The notes beneath the pieces are model-generated. The model searched no databases, was not told where the DNA came from, and saw only the letters and a list, made by a program, of their open reading frames with translations. The translations under genes were made by a program, and so were the position numbers. Below are positions 53,646-64,000 of a DNA stretch of 64,000 nucleotides, one piece after another (positions within the stretch are counted from its first letter, which is position 1; each line of letters starts with the position of its first letter). The stretch is from Lucifuga dentata (Eukaryota; Chordata; Actinopteri; Ophidiiformes; Bythitidae). The stretch is taken from contig VXCM01002047.1 of the NCBI GenBank assembly GCA_014773175.1, positions 95,290-159,289 of the forward strand. The letters are read 5' to 3'.

Positions 53646-55571
53646 TATATCTATTCCAAAAATGTCTCCTCCTCTGTGAGGCGAGGATGGGAGAGAGGGG
53701 AGGAAAAGATCAGGAAGACATGAGTAAGGGAAGAGATGTTTCCTCCAACATCAACAAATTTGATGTCTGTGAATGATGGAGTGACAGTTCTTACTCTTTC
53801 TGCATCTGTGTTTGCCAATCACATGTCCCATATGCATGGACATGAAACTGATGATGTCATTTATTATTATTATCATTATTATTAAACTAATCAGAATCCC
53901 GTCTGCACAGCTCCCTGCAGCAATCAACTAAAATGCCAAATGTGCTGTTTCTAGTGGGATGTTTCCTGTTTCTTTCTCTGTTTCAGATGTCTGTAACTTC
54001 AAGAATTTATTTAGATGAAACAAGCAATTTGAGGAATCTCTTAAAGCTCTGCCTTCTCATGCTGGTCATTATTTTCACACTATTTAAACACTCTTTCAAA
54101 ACTTTTAACACAACCATTGTTTCAAAGGTTTTGGTGAAAAGTTTTGTCTTACGGTTGCTGATAACCTACCAGCAGAAGCTTTGACTGCAGCTTTTATAAA
54201 CTCGTTGAAGTCAAAGTGAGAACGGAACGCGCATGATCACTGCAGATTCGCCTCAACAAGTCTGTATACTACCATCACTTCTAACAAAAGTATATAAAAA
54301 TACATAGTATTTTTGTACTTGATTGGGATTTATTGCAGAATATTACATTGCTTTAAGTGAATCACTTATTTTAGTGTCAAAACATTTGTTCACCAGACAG
54401 TGACCTCAGTCTGAAACCGTTCTGGTTTCATTTCACGGTTACTGATGGAAGGAATCAGTCTGCATCTCACCTTCTGAAAACGCTGGACTGGAAGGTGATG
54501 ATGTTCTAAACTTCTATCATCCAACTTCATCAGCGCGGAATGAACCGAGGCAAAGTTGTTTTCATATGCAACCGGGGCGTCAGCGCCAGATCAAGATTCA
54601 TGCCAATAACATGACTCACACTACAAAATGGAGCTGCAGTCACTCTGTTAAACCTGGAATGGATTGATCTTGGGGGCTGAAACTGGCATCTCCAGAAAAC
54701 CTACTGAGTCTAACTGAACCAGGTTCTGGATTTTATGTCCAGACTAACACATGTAGGTGTGAAAATGCCCTTAGAGTTGCTGGCTTGGAGAGGTGGTACA
54801 TTTTATGGTTTCAGTTGCACAAAGGTTCTACTTTGAGTGGCTTGAGAACCAATGAACTAATCAAAAACAAAACAGATAATAAAAAAGTAATCATTATTGT
54901 AGCCTTAATTACTACTACAATTCAATTCTTTCAGTCAAAACCACAACATGTAAAGTGTAGAGAAAAATCAATAACTGAGCAAGCAGTGAAACAGGTGATG
55001 GACATCTGTCTGACAGCTGCAGCCAAAACAGCCCAGGAAGGCCAAATCCTGACATGTATTCCTCATATTTACCGTCTTCGATTGTCTTCACTTCAGGACA
55101 CATCCGTCTCCTAGATACGTAGTCACTTCTTGTACACTTTAAACTTTTATCATCCATACACTTTGTCCCAGGAGGCTTTTGGGCCAGTAGCCCACCGCAG
55201 AGGGCGGTGGCGAGCAAACGGTACCAGATCTAATACTTATCTACATATAACGGCGATAAACTGCTAGTTGTTGTCTGAATTGACCGGACTGGTGATGCTT
55301 AAGTGTTGTCTTATGACCCGTTTCGCCCGGTGAACGGGCTGATAAACAGGAAACATCTGTCTGCAGCTGCTGGAATGGAGTTTGGTCTGAGCTTGTGTCC
55401 TCAGCCATGCATCCGGACTGATAGCCACCAAAACAGGGCACAGCTCAGTCCGACAGCAAGTGCACACAGACGGGCTCAAACGTCACCGGCAGCCCGTCAA
55501 TGTGTTTATCTAATCTGTGTTAGCCAACGTTATCGCGCAGCCAGCTGCTAGTTTTCACGGAGAAGCCTTAC

Positions 55572-55620
55572 CTGGCTCCACGGCTGCGGTCGGTGGTTGC
55601 CATTTTAAAGCGGTTCAGTT
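55572..55620 (-). other. pik3c2b: Probable pik3c2b non-coding exon 1 with a short upstream ORF
   Basis: A GTAAGG donor at 55566-55571 ends a CpG-rich segment. An ATG at 55601-55603 in strong context (AAAATGG) reads MATTDRSRGA. If spliced to 50389 it adds one Arg and stops at TAA, making an 11-codon uORF. The 5' limit of the exon is unknown. Confidence 0.55.
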
Positions 55621-55910
55621 TTCCTGCCAAAATTCACATCCATACACATCAAATGTCGGGTTCCAACAAAATTAACAGTTTCCGCCCGCGGTTATAGGCG
55701 GTTTACCGCATATTCAGCCGGTGGGAAGAATGACCAGTTTCCCCGGTTCGAACTGTGTTTACAAAGGAAAACAATGAGGGGCTCCGTGCGAGGCTCCGGC
55801 TTTCTCTGAACGATAACCGGCCAGATTTTGGTCTCTGCGTCAGCATCTGCTCGGTACCCACCGGAAGCAGCAGCGTCAAGCTAGACAGGAAATCAAGCCG
55901 ACTTCCTGTC
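55572..55910 (-). promoter_or_regulatory. pik3c2b: pik3c2b promoter region, CpG-rich
   Basis: CpG density rises sharply between about 55.55 and 55.9 kb (CCGCCCGCGG, CCCCGGTTCGAA, TCCGTGCGAGG) within otherwise AT-rich DNA. Position and strand fit the start of pik3c2b. Confidence 0.5.
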
Positions 55911-58900
55911 CCAGATTTTAATAAAATAAAATGAAATAAAAGAAAAGAAAAGAAATGCACATCTTTTAAAATAAAACTTGTAATCTAAACTCAAGTCTAC
56001 TAAAATATATAATACAACTTAAAATAAAAATTCCTGGACTCAACTATACTAAAATTGTGTTTTTATTTGTTACATTTAATGAACCCATGACCGTATCCAA
56101 GGCAGGATTTTTTCGATAATTTTTTTTTTTTTTTTTTTTGCTGATGTGAAGAAACAATACTGGATTTATTGTATCTATTTTCTTAAGTAATATTCTCCTA
56201 TGATGTCTTATTTGTTTTGTTTTTGTTTTGTTTTATATGTGTACTTTATATTGAACATGAAATTAATCAATCATATAAGTTTTATAAATTTCATCTATTT
56301 TCTTGTTTTCTTTTATTTTTGACTGTTTTTCTGTACATTTGCATAATGTTGATTTTAACAAATAAGTCAAGAAACATACAACTACCACCACTGTGTAGCT
56401 AAGACCATGCTGCCATGATTCAGCAGAATAAAACAGTTTAGACATATTTTCAACAGCTTATGGTTATAGATCCTGAAGGAGATTATGTCTGCAACAAAAC
56501 AAATCTTTTTACACATCTCATTTCAAGGTAATGATGCTAAATGTTTGGATTATATTGGTGACACTCTAGTTGATCATATTTTAGTAAGATCCCTCCCTGT
56601 TTTTAAGGTTTTGATTTGCTATAAATTCAAAGTCAGCATGTATTCGTGCATGTTAACTTTATATTAGTCAATATGTACGTGTGTGATGTTAAATTTATCA
56701 CAATCTCCATTTCTACAGCATTAAATACGGACATAAGGATGAAACTGCAACCATATTCTGTAATTAATATTCTGTGCTGAACCTTGAAGGTGACTCTTAA
56801 GCGAAACCTTAAATCCAAACTCCATTAAAAAATTATGCTTTTTAGTTGGTGACAAAATCGCATAAACCCAAAAACATTTTTTTTTTTTTTTTAACCAATA
56901 GGAGCCAGTCTTTCTTTCGGTCTGCACAGAATCAGTTCAAAGTTTAAAGGAATTAAATTTAAATTTAAATTTAAAGGAATTTTCACCATCGACCCACCTG
57001 CGATTCCTGCAACGAACAACAGAGGGCAGCATCAACCAAACGAAAAATAATGAGTTTCCTTCAAAGAATGATTCTGTGGTGATTTGCATGTATGCAGAAC
57101 TGCAGAATGAACCATCCTAATGTAGATGAGCTGCTGGGTTTCCTTATATAATGTGTATTTGACCACTTTTAAGCCATAAGGTTATTAAATTAATGAAAAT
57201 GTTATAGCAGTTTGGCAAAGTGTATAATGGAGCAACTTGATGTGTTTTGATAAAGTCAAAGTGAATTGAACTTGTAATTTTATCTGCAAAATAAAAATTG
57301 ACAGGCGAAAGGAAATGTGCAGTTCTTCATTTCAATAAAATAAAATTAAACTTGTCCTGTTTTGTGTTAAATGGTTGAAGGAAACATCCTGGTTTATGTG
57401 GGAAGGAGGAAATGAATTGAAGCACTGATAGTTTGCGGCTGTTTCATGTTTCAATAAATCAAACCATTTTAATTAGAAGCAGTTTTCTGTTATTTTCAGT
57501 TTTATAAATGCCAAAGAAGAAATGTGAAACAAGTTTTTTTTTTAGTTCTAATGTAATGATAAAATTAAAAGATGTAACAGAATCCATTGGCCCTCAACAA
57601 CAATCTGTGTTTCTGGTGTGGCCCCTCAGGAATAGTTAACCCTGTCTCAGATCAGTGTGGCTCCCTGGTGTGTTGGTTTACTGTGGATAACATTTTACTA
57701 TTTAAAAAAAAATGTCATAACTGAAAAATTACATTCAACTTTATTTGTTTTAGTCATTTCTTTGTTTTCACAATAAGAAAATATTTTGTTCCAGTTCCTG
57801 ATTTTATTTTAATCAGTGAATTATTCATTTTGCTATTAACAAAAATGAAAAAACCTCATAGTAACAGCAGATTAAAAACATTAAAGCTTTAGGTTAGAAA
57901 AATAATTTAAAGAGCAACTTAAACACCAAATCCACTTTTTTTGAGTTATTAAATTATACGTGAAGCCATTTCATAATGCTACCAATTAGTTGTGGTGCCA
58001 ATCTTAAGTGCTCATTGTAAAGATTTTTTTTTCTTCCATTTTTCCACTGAAAATCACAGTAGAGCTGTCACTTTGATTTCGGCCCACGCCTCTCCATCAA
58101 GGCAAACTAAAACAGATACGGTCCCACAGGAGTGGGGTGTAGTGGATCAGCCTTCTTTTTCTTTTTTTTTTTTTCTATTTTTAGAGCTTGAAGGCATTTT
58201 TTAATATGTGAATGAGGTGTGGCCACACTAAAACAACAGAGTTAAGTTGCTCTTTTAGTCATTTTAACAATTAATAAAAGCATACATTTTAATACGATTA
58301 CATGGAAATGATTATCAACTTTAAGAAAAAAAAAAATTATAAATGAGAAACATCTGAAATTATGCTGTCAATTTAATTTAAATATTGTAATTTCAGTCTT
58401 TTTTTTTTTTTAAATGTGTTCAGTCATTCAAACAGCCAATCAGGAGAGAGATGTCAGACATTTGAATAATAACTAAAATTACTGATGAATCACTTCCAAC
58501 AGGCTCCAACAATCCATCTTTTACCACAATTTATTGCAAAATTAAAAAAAAAATAAAAAATGCCACAAACTGAACTGCAAGAATTCAGAAAACTGTTAAA
58601 TTCTGTCATTTCTGGTAACAATAATCACAAAAAGTTAGGGAGGACAAGACTTTAAAATCTTCAAAATGTTGCATATTTCGCTGCTAAATTTAGTGGAAAT
58701 AACTGAAGTTGGTGTGAATGCAGAAGTCAGACTGAAGCTCAGAGTTCCAGGTTAAGATAGAATCCTTTAGTTATTAATAATTACATCTGATGTGAGCTTT
58801 CATTTTTAGATTTAGTGTGTGTAATATTAACTTCATCTTTTTGTGACATGGGTGTCTGGTTTCATCATGGTTGTGGTTCATGTGTTTGTCTACTTTCCCA

Positions 58901-59355
58901 GTTTGTCTTTCTGTTGCTGAGCTGCAGCACCCTCCAATCAGGCCTGGTTGAAATAAAACAGATAAATGATGTACTGAATTGAAATGAAGCGACTTAAGCT
59001 CCGTCCAACACATTTAGGATGAACAGGAATGAAGACTGAGATCTTGAGCTTATCAGCCGTCATCAGCGTCTGAACCCTTACAGCTGAATGGAAACATGTT
59101 CCAAAATCTAGCAGAAAGCAAAGAGGGACCGACTCCAAATTGACGCTCAAGGTTTTTGGAACTACGTGCTGAACAATGACATATGCTTGGAGTATTCGGG
59201 TTTCCCTCAGAGAACAGGTTACTCTTTAATTACATCCAGCTGTGCGTCCCTCAGAATTCAACCTGTCAGCATCTCCACTCATTCATACACGTTCTGCTTT
59301 TTCATCTCAAGACAGTCTGACGCTCGTTTCATCCATCAGGACCAGCTTCTCTTCT
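55911..59355. other. Intergenic DNA between FAM107 and pik3c2b
   Basis: AT-rich with homopolymer runs and no recognised gene. A possible ATTAAA signal for the FAM107 transcript lies at 59225-59230, and an AATAAA near 58528, both on the minus strand. Confidence 0.55.
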
Positions 59356-59460
59356 TTACACCTCCTTCTCCTCTTTACTGTGACCAGACGTCCGTTTCAG
59401 GTTTTCCTTCACTTTGATGAACTCTGGAGCTCTGAGATTCTCCTCTTGCTGCTTTTCCAG
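59356..59460 (-). CDS. FAM107-family gene, last coding exon
   Basis: [20 protein letters not shown] then [14 protein letters not shown] and TAA (59356-59358). The APEFIKVxENLxR block and the EEKEV end are closer to human FAM107A (APEFIKVRENLRR...EEREL) than to FAM107B. Confidence 0.9.
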   Translation of the reverse strand: MEKQQEENLRAPEFIKVKENLKRTSGHSKEEKEV

Positions 59461-61490
59461 CTGAAAACAAACAAACATGGAGTTTAGAAAAAGAAGCAGA
59501 CACACAGGAGATCGTTAATAACGGTAGATTATACTGACGGGGCCAGCAGGGACAAGTCAAGCCCAGCTTCAAACCAAAAAGTCTGACTTGAACAATGACA
59601 TATGGAAAGTTTAGGGCAGGGATATTCAAGTAATTTTGGGCCAGGGGCCAATTTTGCAAAATGAAGGGGAGCAAGGGGTCTGGTGGGTAAAAAACTAAAT
59701 AAAAATCCCTAATTAGTTCCTCAATCCTCGAAGCTGCAGGTTAACTTTGTTTAGATGACTAGTAATGTCACATAAGAAGCAACACGGCCATGAAATCTTT
59801 GTCTTGCAAAAACTTCAGAACAAAGATTAATTTTTCTGTTCTTGTCATGAACCAGGAGGAAAAGCCGAATAAACGTTAGCATGTTTGTCTCATAGTGGTG
59901 TTTGATGTTAGCAAACCACGGCTGTTGTTTGGCAGATTAAACATGGCGGTTTAGCGTTAGCATGAGATGGTACGGCAGCCCTAAGGGGACATGAGAGGGG
60001 TAAAAACTATCAGTGGAAGGGAAAAAAATAAAATAACAAGTCCTTTTGCAAGATAACACTAAACTTTTGTGAGATAACAAGCGAGCTAGATCCAAGCACC
60101 AACTGAATGTCTTTGTGTTTTTAGTACAAGCTCAAAGTAAAACTCGACAAATCGTTCCATTGTTGCCTAGCAACAGCGCATTAGAGTGACCCAGACATAC
60201 TGTTGCACTTCCACTCAATGAAGAGTCAAGTTTTGCGTTATCTCGCAAAAGATTGTGTCATAAAGCAAATATATTATGATATTTTTTGTTCTTCCATGGA
60301 TTTTCTTTTTCCTCCCATGTCCCCTTAGAGGTCCCATAAAATGGTAATATAAACACGTAATCCTCGGTTCATTTTGTGTTGAATTGGCTGTTTTCACAAC
60401 TAATTTTTCTCTTATTTTACTTATTTTTGTTTGCTAATGGTTTGTTTGCTAACGGTTTGCTCACGTAAATAATTTCCCATCATGCTGTTCTTTAACTTTA
60501 TGAAAATAATGTCTATTAACTCACAAGTAAAACATTTTTCTTCCTAATTCTATAAATTTCTTAAATACTATTTATTTACTCATATTTCATGTTTAGGGTC
60601 TTGCTGAAATTGTATTTTTTATTATAAAGTAAAACCTAAAATTGAGACAAATCATGTCGGACATTTTTTCCACCATTAATATAACATTTCAACCAACAAA
60701 ACAGTCGAGATGGATAATAATTTTTAAAAAACATGGTTCACTGAAAGTGGACAAAGTTTAACTTGCATTTTTATCTCCACAACATGCAGCATATGTATAA
60801 AAAGCTAGAAACATGCACATTCACATTCTTGGGGATTACTTCAATAAACTATACTGTTAATAATACCATTAATAACACCATTAAAGTTGAAGTTAGTTTG
60901 TTACTAATTTATCAAATATTAATGGTTGAAGAAACAGGAGCATAGCAGAAGAAAAAATCTGGGGACCAACTTTTTTTTAAAATGTATTTTATTTTTTTTT
61001 TTAGGTTTTGCTGAAAATAATACCCAGATTTTCTAAAAGGAAAAAACATTTCCCCCAGGATTTTATTTCTACACTCACACTAAAGCTGTTGTGTTACTGA
61101 TCTGATCTTTCACAGTGGTTTACAGGGAGGAAATTAATTGGTGAGAAAAGCTCACAGACAGCTGAATGAAGATGATAATAATAATAATGATAATAATAAT
61201 AACAATAATAATAATAATACCTCTTCGAGTTTTTTGTGTCTCTTGAGGAGTTCCTGTTCGAAAGGAGAAATCTTCTTCCGAGCTTCATCCTCCTGTTTTC
61301 TCTGTTTGATCAGCTGATCTCGTTTCCTGGACTCCATCACCCTCTGCAATTCAGGCTTCATAGTTACACCCACACCGTCCCTGTAAAAAAACAATACATA
61401 AACTATATTTCTTTAACTTGCATAGGTCATTAAAAAGATCATGAACATTGATCTCAGATCTTCAGTGATGCAATCTGCATGCTCAAAGTT

Positions 61491-61550
<60 letters not shown>

Positions 61551-61914
61551 GTGGCTTCACTGAAATATTACACACCTACTCATTGCATTATAGTGCAGGC
61601 TCAATACTTATCAATCAACCCTTAACAAGAGGAACAGGTGGGCTTCAGATAGAGGATTTCTTTCTCTCTCTCTCTCTCTCTCACACATACACACACACAC
61701 ACAGACGGGTTTAGGTACCGTTTGTAGCTGGTCAGCAGCTCTCTGTGAAGGTCCTGGTGGTTCTTTGAGGCTTTGACTGGGTTTTGCAGCTTTCTGGGTT
61801 TGATCAGGTCTTCGTGGTCCCCCTGTAAGTAGTCTGGCTGAGGGACATAGCTGGAGATTGGAGCAGGGTTTCTCTGAGGAGTCCTGCTCTGCTGCAGACC
61901 TGCATAGGCCGAGG
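59356..61914 (-). CDS. FAM107-family (DRR1/TU3A-like) actin-associated protein, 3' coding exons
   Basis: Family members are small coiled-coil proteins; FAM107A/DRR1 binds actin and is stress-induced. Three exons splice in frame (61719-61914, 61221-61380, 59356-59460) to give about 153 codons. Read in order: [72 protein letters not shown], and the C-terminal block of the last exon. The DUF1151-type core is complete. The first exon seen has no in-frame Met and starts in phase 1, so the start codon is on an upstream exon that I did not find before 64 kb. It resembles FAM107A in the middle and C-terminus and FAM107B around RKRDQ-IKQ, so I give no symbol. Confidence 0.9.
59979..60332. mobile_element. 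Short MITE with CTAAGGGGACATG ends
   Basis: CCCTAAGGGGACATGAGAGG at the left and inverted CCTCCCATGTCCCCTTAGAGG at the right. The interior also folds on itself (TTTTGTGAGATAAC against GTTATCTCGCAAAA). About 354 bp in a FAM107 intron. Confidence 0.75.
61221..61380 (-). CDS. FAM107-family gene, middle coding exon
   Basis: [20 protein letters not shown] then [20 protein letters not shown] and [13 protein letters not shown]: the charged coiled-coil core. 160 bp; the donor runs into an (ATT)n tract. Confidence 0.95.
61497..61549. repeat. (GT)n microsatellite
   Basis: About 52 bp in the FAM107 intron between 61381 and 61718. Confidence 0.95.
61719..61914 (-). CDS. FAM107-family gene, first coding exon visible
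   Basis: [20 protein letters not shown] then [40 protein letters not shown] and TSYKR. The acceptor GTGTGTGCAG follows (UG)n and (CU)n tracts. The N-terminal 30 residues are not conserved. Confidence 0.9.
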
Positions 61915-61916
61915 CT

Positions 61917-61932
61917 GCACACACACACACAT

Positions 61933-62001
<69 letters not shown>

Positions 62002-62011
62002 GAGAGAGAGT
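61917..62011. repeat. (CA)n followed by (GA)n microsatellite
   Basis: Compound tract directly upstream of the FAM107 acceptor; (UG)n and (CU)n in the transcript. Confidence 0.95.
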
Positions 62012-62129
62012 CAATCACTAAAGTAACAAAGTAAAAATACTTCCTTACAGTATATAAATATTTTTTGGGAGTATCTGTACTTTACTCGAGTATTTATATT
62101 TATGAAGAGTTTTCACTTTTGCACAACTA

Positions 62130-62285
62130 CAGTACATATGTGAAATATACTATATCTCCAAGAGTATTTGGATGCGCCTCCTTAAAATTGTTGAGTTCAG
62201 GTGTTTCAGCCACACCTGTTGCTAACAGGTGCATCAACTCAAGCATGTAGCCATGTAATGTCCACAGACAAACATTGAGGCTACA
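62130..62285. mobile_element. Tc1-like transposon 5' end fragment
   Basis: TATATCTCCAAGAGTATTTG, then GTTGAGTTCAGGTGTTTCAG and CCACACCTGTTGCTAACAGG, then ACAAACATTG, is the non-coding 5' part of a common fish Tc1 element. The transposase is absent. Confidence 0.5.
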
Positions 62286-62308
62286 CTCTAAAAGGTAACA
62301 TCAGTGAT

Positions 62309-62873
62309 TATGCTGTGTTCGACAGACATTGGAACTCAGATATTTCCGATTTCCTTCTTGGAAAAATGTGTTGGAACACCATTTGAAGTCTGAGCTCCAA
62401 CTTGGAAACTCAGACCAAAATTATCTACCCCGACTTTATGAGTATGACGTCTTCAACATAGCAGCGCCCATGGAAACGAGCTTTGTGAAAGTAGCTTTGT
62501 AAAGTATTTTTTCTTACGTGACATTGAAATAAAAAGGTTAAAATATATCGCCAAGTTAACGATCTGCGGTATATATAATAACACTTTGCCACTGATATGT
62601 AACTGTAAATAATTTCAGAATATTACTTAACTGCACAAATGTTTAATACAGTGATTAATATCATTGTAAAACAACACAACCAAACAGTCCTGCAATATAA
62701 CATTACTTTAGTTAGCATTTATTACTAAGATTATTTAATCTTACAGTATTTATTGGTGTTCAGCCATTCTTTTTTGTTGACATTTGGCTGGAACGGTTTC
62801 GGAAGTTGGAACTTCCGACTGAGAAAAATCCGTCTTCCGAGGTCGCTCAAACACAGTGTCATATATTTCATTA
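62309..62873. mobile_element. TATGCTGYGTTC MITE, copy 1
   Basis: TATGCTGTGTTCGACAG at the left, inverted and decayed GCTCAAACACAGTGTCATA at the right. 565 bp. The interior matches the inverted interior of copy 2. Confidence 0.75.
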
Positions 62874-63259
62874 GTATACTTTACTTATTTCTCACCGTCC
62901 TGTTGATTCAGCTCATGTAATGTCAGTAATGTACTTTTTTCACCTGAAAGAGGAATAAACTAAGTTCAGTTGAGTAACTGGACTTGTAACTTTGTGTTAC
63001 TGGAGTAACACAGAACTGAGTGGTGCACATGTGCAGCAGAACAGGAGAAGTTTCCAGAAACTGTGGACTGGAAACTTTGGGACAAGCAGAAATTCAGAGT
63101 GTCTAGGTATGTTATTCAACTTCACTGAGTATTTATATTTGTCAGCTATGATTTCATTATTCACAACTGAATTTTGGCAGGCCATTTTATCTGTATGTAG
63201 TGATGACTAAAACTCCTGGCAAGCTAATGCTAATGTTAGCCAACAGTAGCCAAAGTAGC

Positions 63260-63827
63260 TATGCTGCGTTCACGGACCTCAGAAGTTGAATTTTTCCCAT
63301 TTGGAAGCTCCAAATTCCAAACTCAAACCGTTCCAGCCAAATGTATCAAAAAAGCATAGCTGAACACCAATAAATACTGTAAAATTGGTTAAATTTAGTA
63401 ATAAATGCTAACTAAAGTTAAATTACAGGACTGTCTGGTTGTGTTGTTTTACAAAGATATTAATCACTGTTTTGGTATTAAACTTCATGCAGAGAAATAA
63501 TATTATGAAATTATTTACACTTACATATCAGTGGCAAACAGTTATCATACCAAATAGATAACTAACTTGGTGATATATTCTGACCTTTAAATTTCAATTT
63601 CACAAAAGAAAAAATACTTTATTCACCTGTTAGCTGATCATTTCTGTTCCCAAAGCTCGCTTCCACAGCGCTGCCATGTTGAGTGACGTCATACTTGGTA
63701 AGTCGAGGTAGATAATTTTGGTCTGAGTTTCCCAGCTGGAACTCCAACTTTAAGTGCCGTTCCAACGCATATTTACAAGTAAGAAGTCGGAAAAATCTGA
63801 GTTCCGAGGTCTGTCGAACGCAGCATA
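63260..63827. mobile_element. TATGCTGYGTTC MITE, copy 2 (inverted)
   Basis: TATGCTGCGTTCACGGACCT at the left and inverted GTCTGTCGAACGCAGCATA at the right, 568 bp. Internal landmarks such as CTCAGACCAAAATTATCTAC occur in the opposite orientation to copy 1. Confidence 0.8.
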
Positions 63828-64000
63828 AAACCACCATGCCATGCTGTTGGGAGAAGTTAGCCTTCAGGGCTTTCTACCAGAAAGCCTTTTTGGTTAGGTT
63901 TAGGAAAGAAAATCATGGTTTAGGTTAAATTAACAAGATTTCTGCCAAAAAGGGCTTTCTGGTCCTGAAGGCTAACTTCTCCCAAGTGTCCATGGCATTT

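Larger units (their letters stand above)
50390..55571 (-). other. pik3c2b: pik3c2b 5' intron (5.2 kb)
   Basis: No exon recognised. It contains LINE-like fragments (51.3-51.6 and about 52.5-52.98 kb) and a Tc1-type MITE at 53.2 kb. Short open frames here (for example at 54.9-55.2 kb) have no family features. Confidence 0.6.

Noticed and set aside
54915..55217. 100-codon minus-strand open frame near the pik3c2b promoter
   Set aside because: Composition and content show no known domain, no splice partner and no clear start context; a chance frame is most likely.
55911..64000. MDM4, the human neighbour of PIK3C2B
   Set aside because: No SWIB/p53-binding or RING motifs were found in any frame; the gene here is FAM107.

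Overview
This is a vertebrate nuclear window, almost certainly from a teleost fish. It has spliced genes with GT-AG introns, dense (CA)n/(GT)n microsatellites, typical fish LINE tails and a heavy load of short terminal-inverted-repeat (TIR) elements. I assigned the genes by reading the proteins against the human families from memory; no database search was possible.

Three protein genes are visible, all on the minus strand. (1) ppp1r15b at 1269-3269: the large first coding exon of the CReP-type PP1 regulatory subunit. The PP1-binding C-terminus lies beyond the left edge. (2) pik3c2b at 9681-50289: a complete class II phosphoinositide 3-kinase in 32 coding exons, about 1,616 residues after one assembly duplication is collapsed. 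A probable non-coding first exon lies at about 55.57 kb in a CpG-rich promoter. (3) A FAM107-family gene at 59356-61914: three 3' coding exons, with the start codon to the right of the window or unrecognised. The ppp1r15b-pik3c2b pair in the same orientation matches the human 1q32.1 arrangement as I recall it.

Layout: 0-1.3 kb, ppp1r15b intron; 1.3-3.3 kb, its exon; 3.3-3.9 kb, its promoter region; 3.9-9.0 kb, repeat-rich intergenic DNA; 9.0-55.6 kb, pik3c2b with introns full of small transposons; 55.6-56 kb, its promoter; 56-59.3 kb, AT-rich intergenic DNA; 59.3-62 kb, FAM107; 62-64 kb, MITEs. The two main genes act separately: PPP1R15B directs PP1 to phosphorylated eIF2alpha, and PIK3C2B makes 3-phosphorylated phosphoinositides on membranes.

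The most interesting signals are structural. They include a minisatellite that has copied the 3' splice site of one pik3c2b exon several times; exons bracketed by complementary (UG)n and (AC)n tracts; a nine-copy MITE family with TTAAAGG ends; a nested transposon whose target site can be read through; an 800-bp foldback element; and a stray copy of an exon end with its donor site. I found no convincing unknown protein system. Single Ns in the sequence repeatedly mark exact 50-66 bp duplications. These look like unmerged contig ends and must be collapsed before the proteins are translated.
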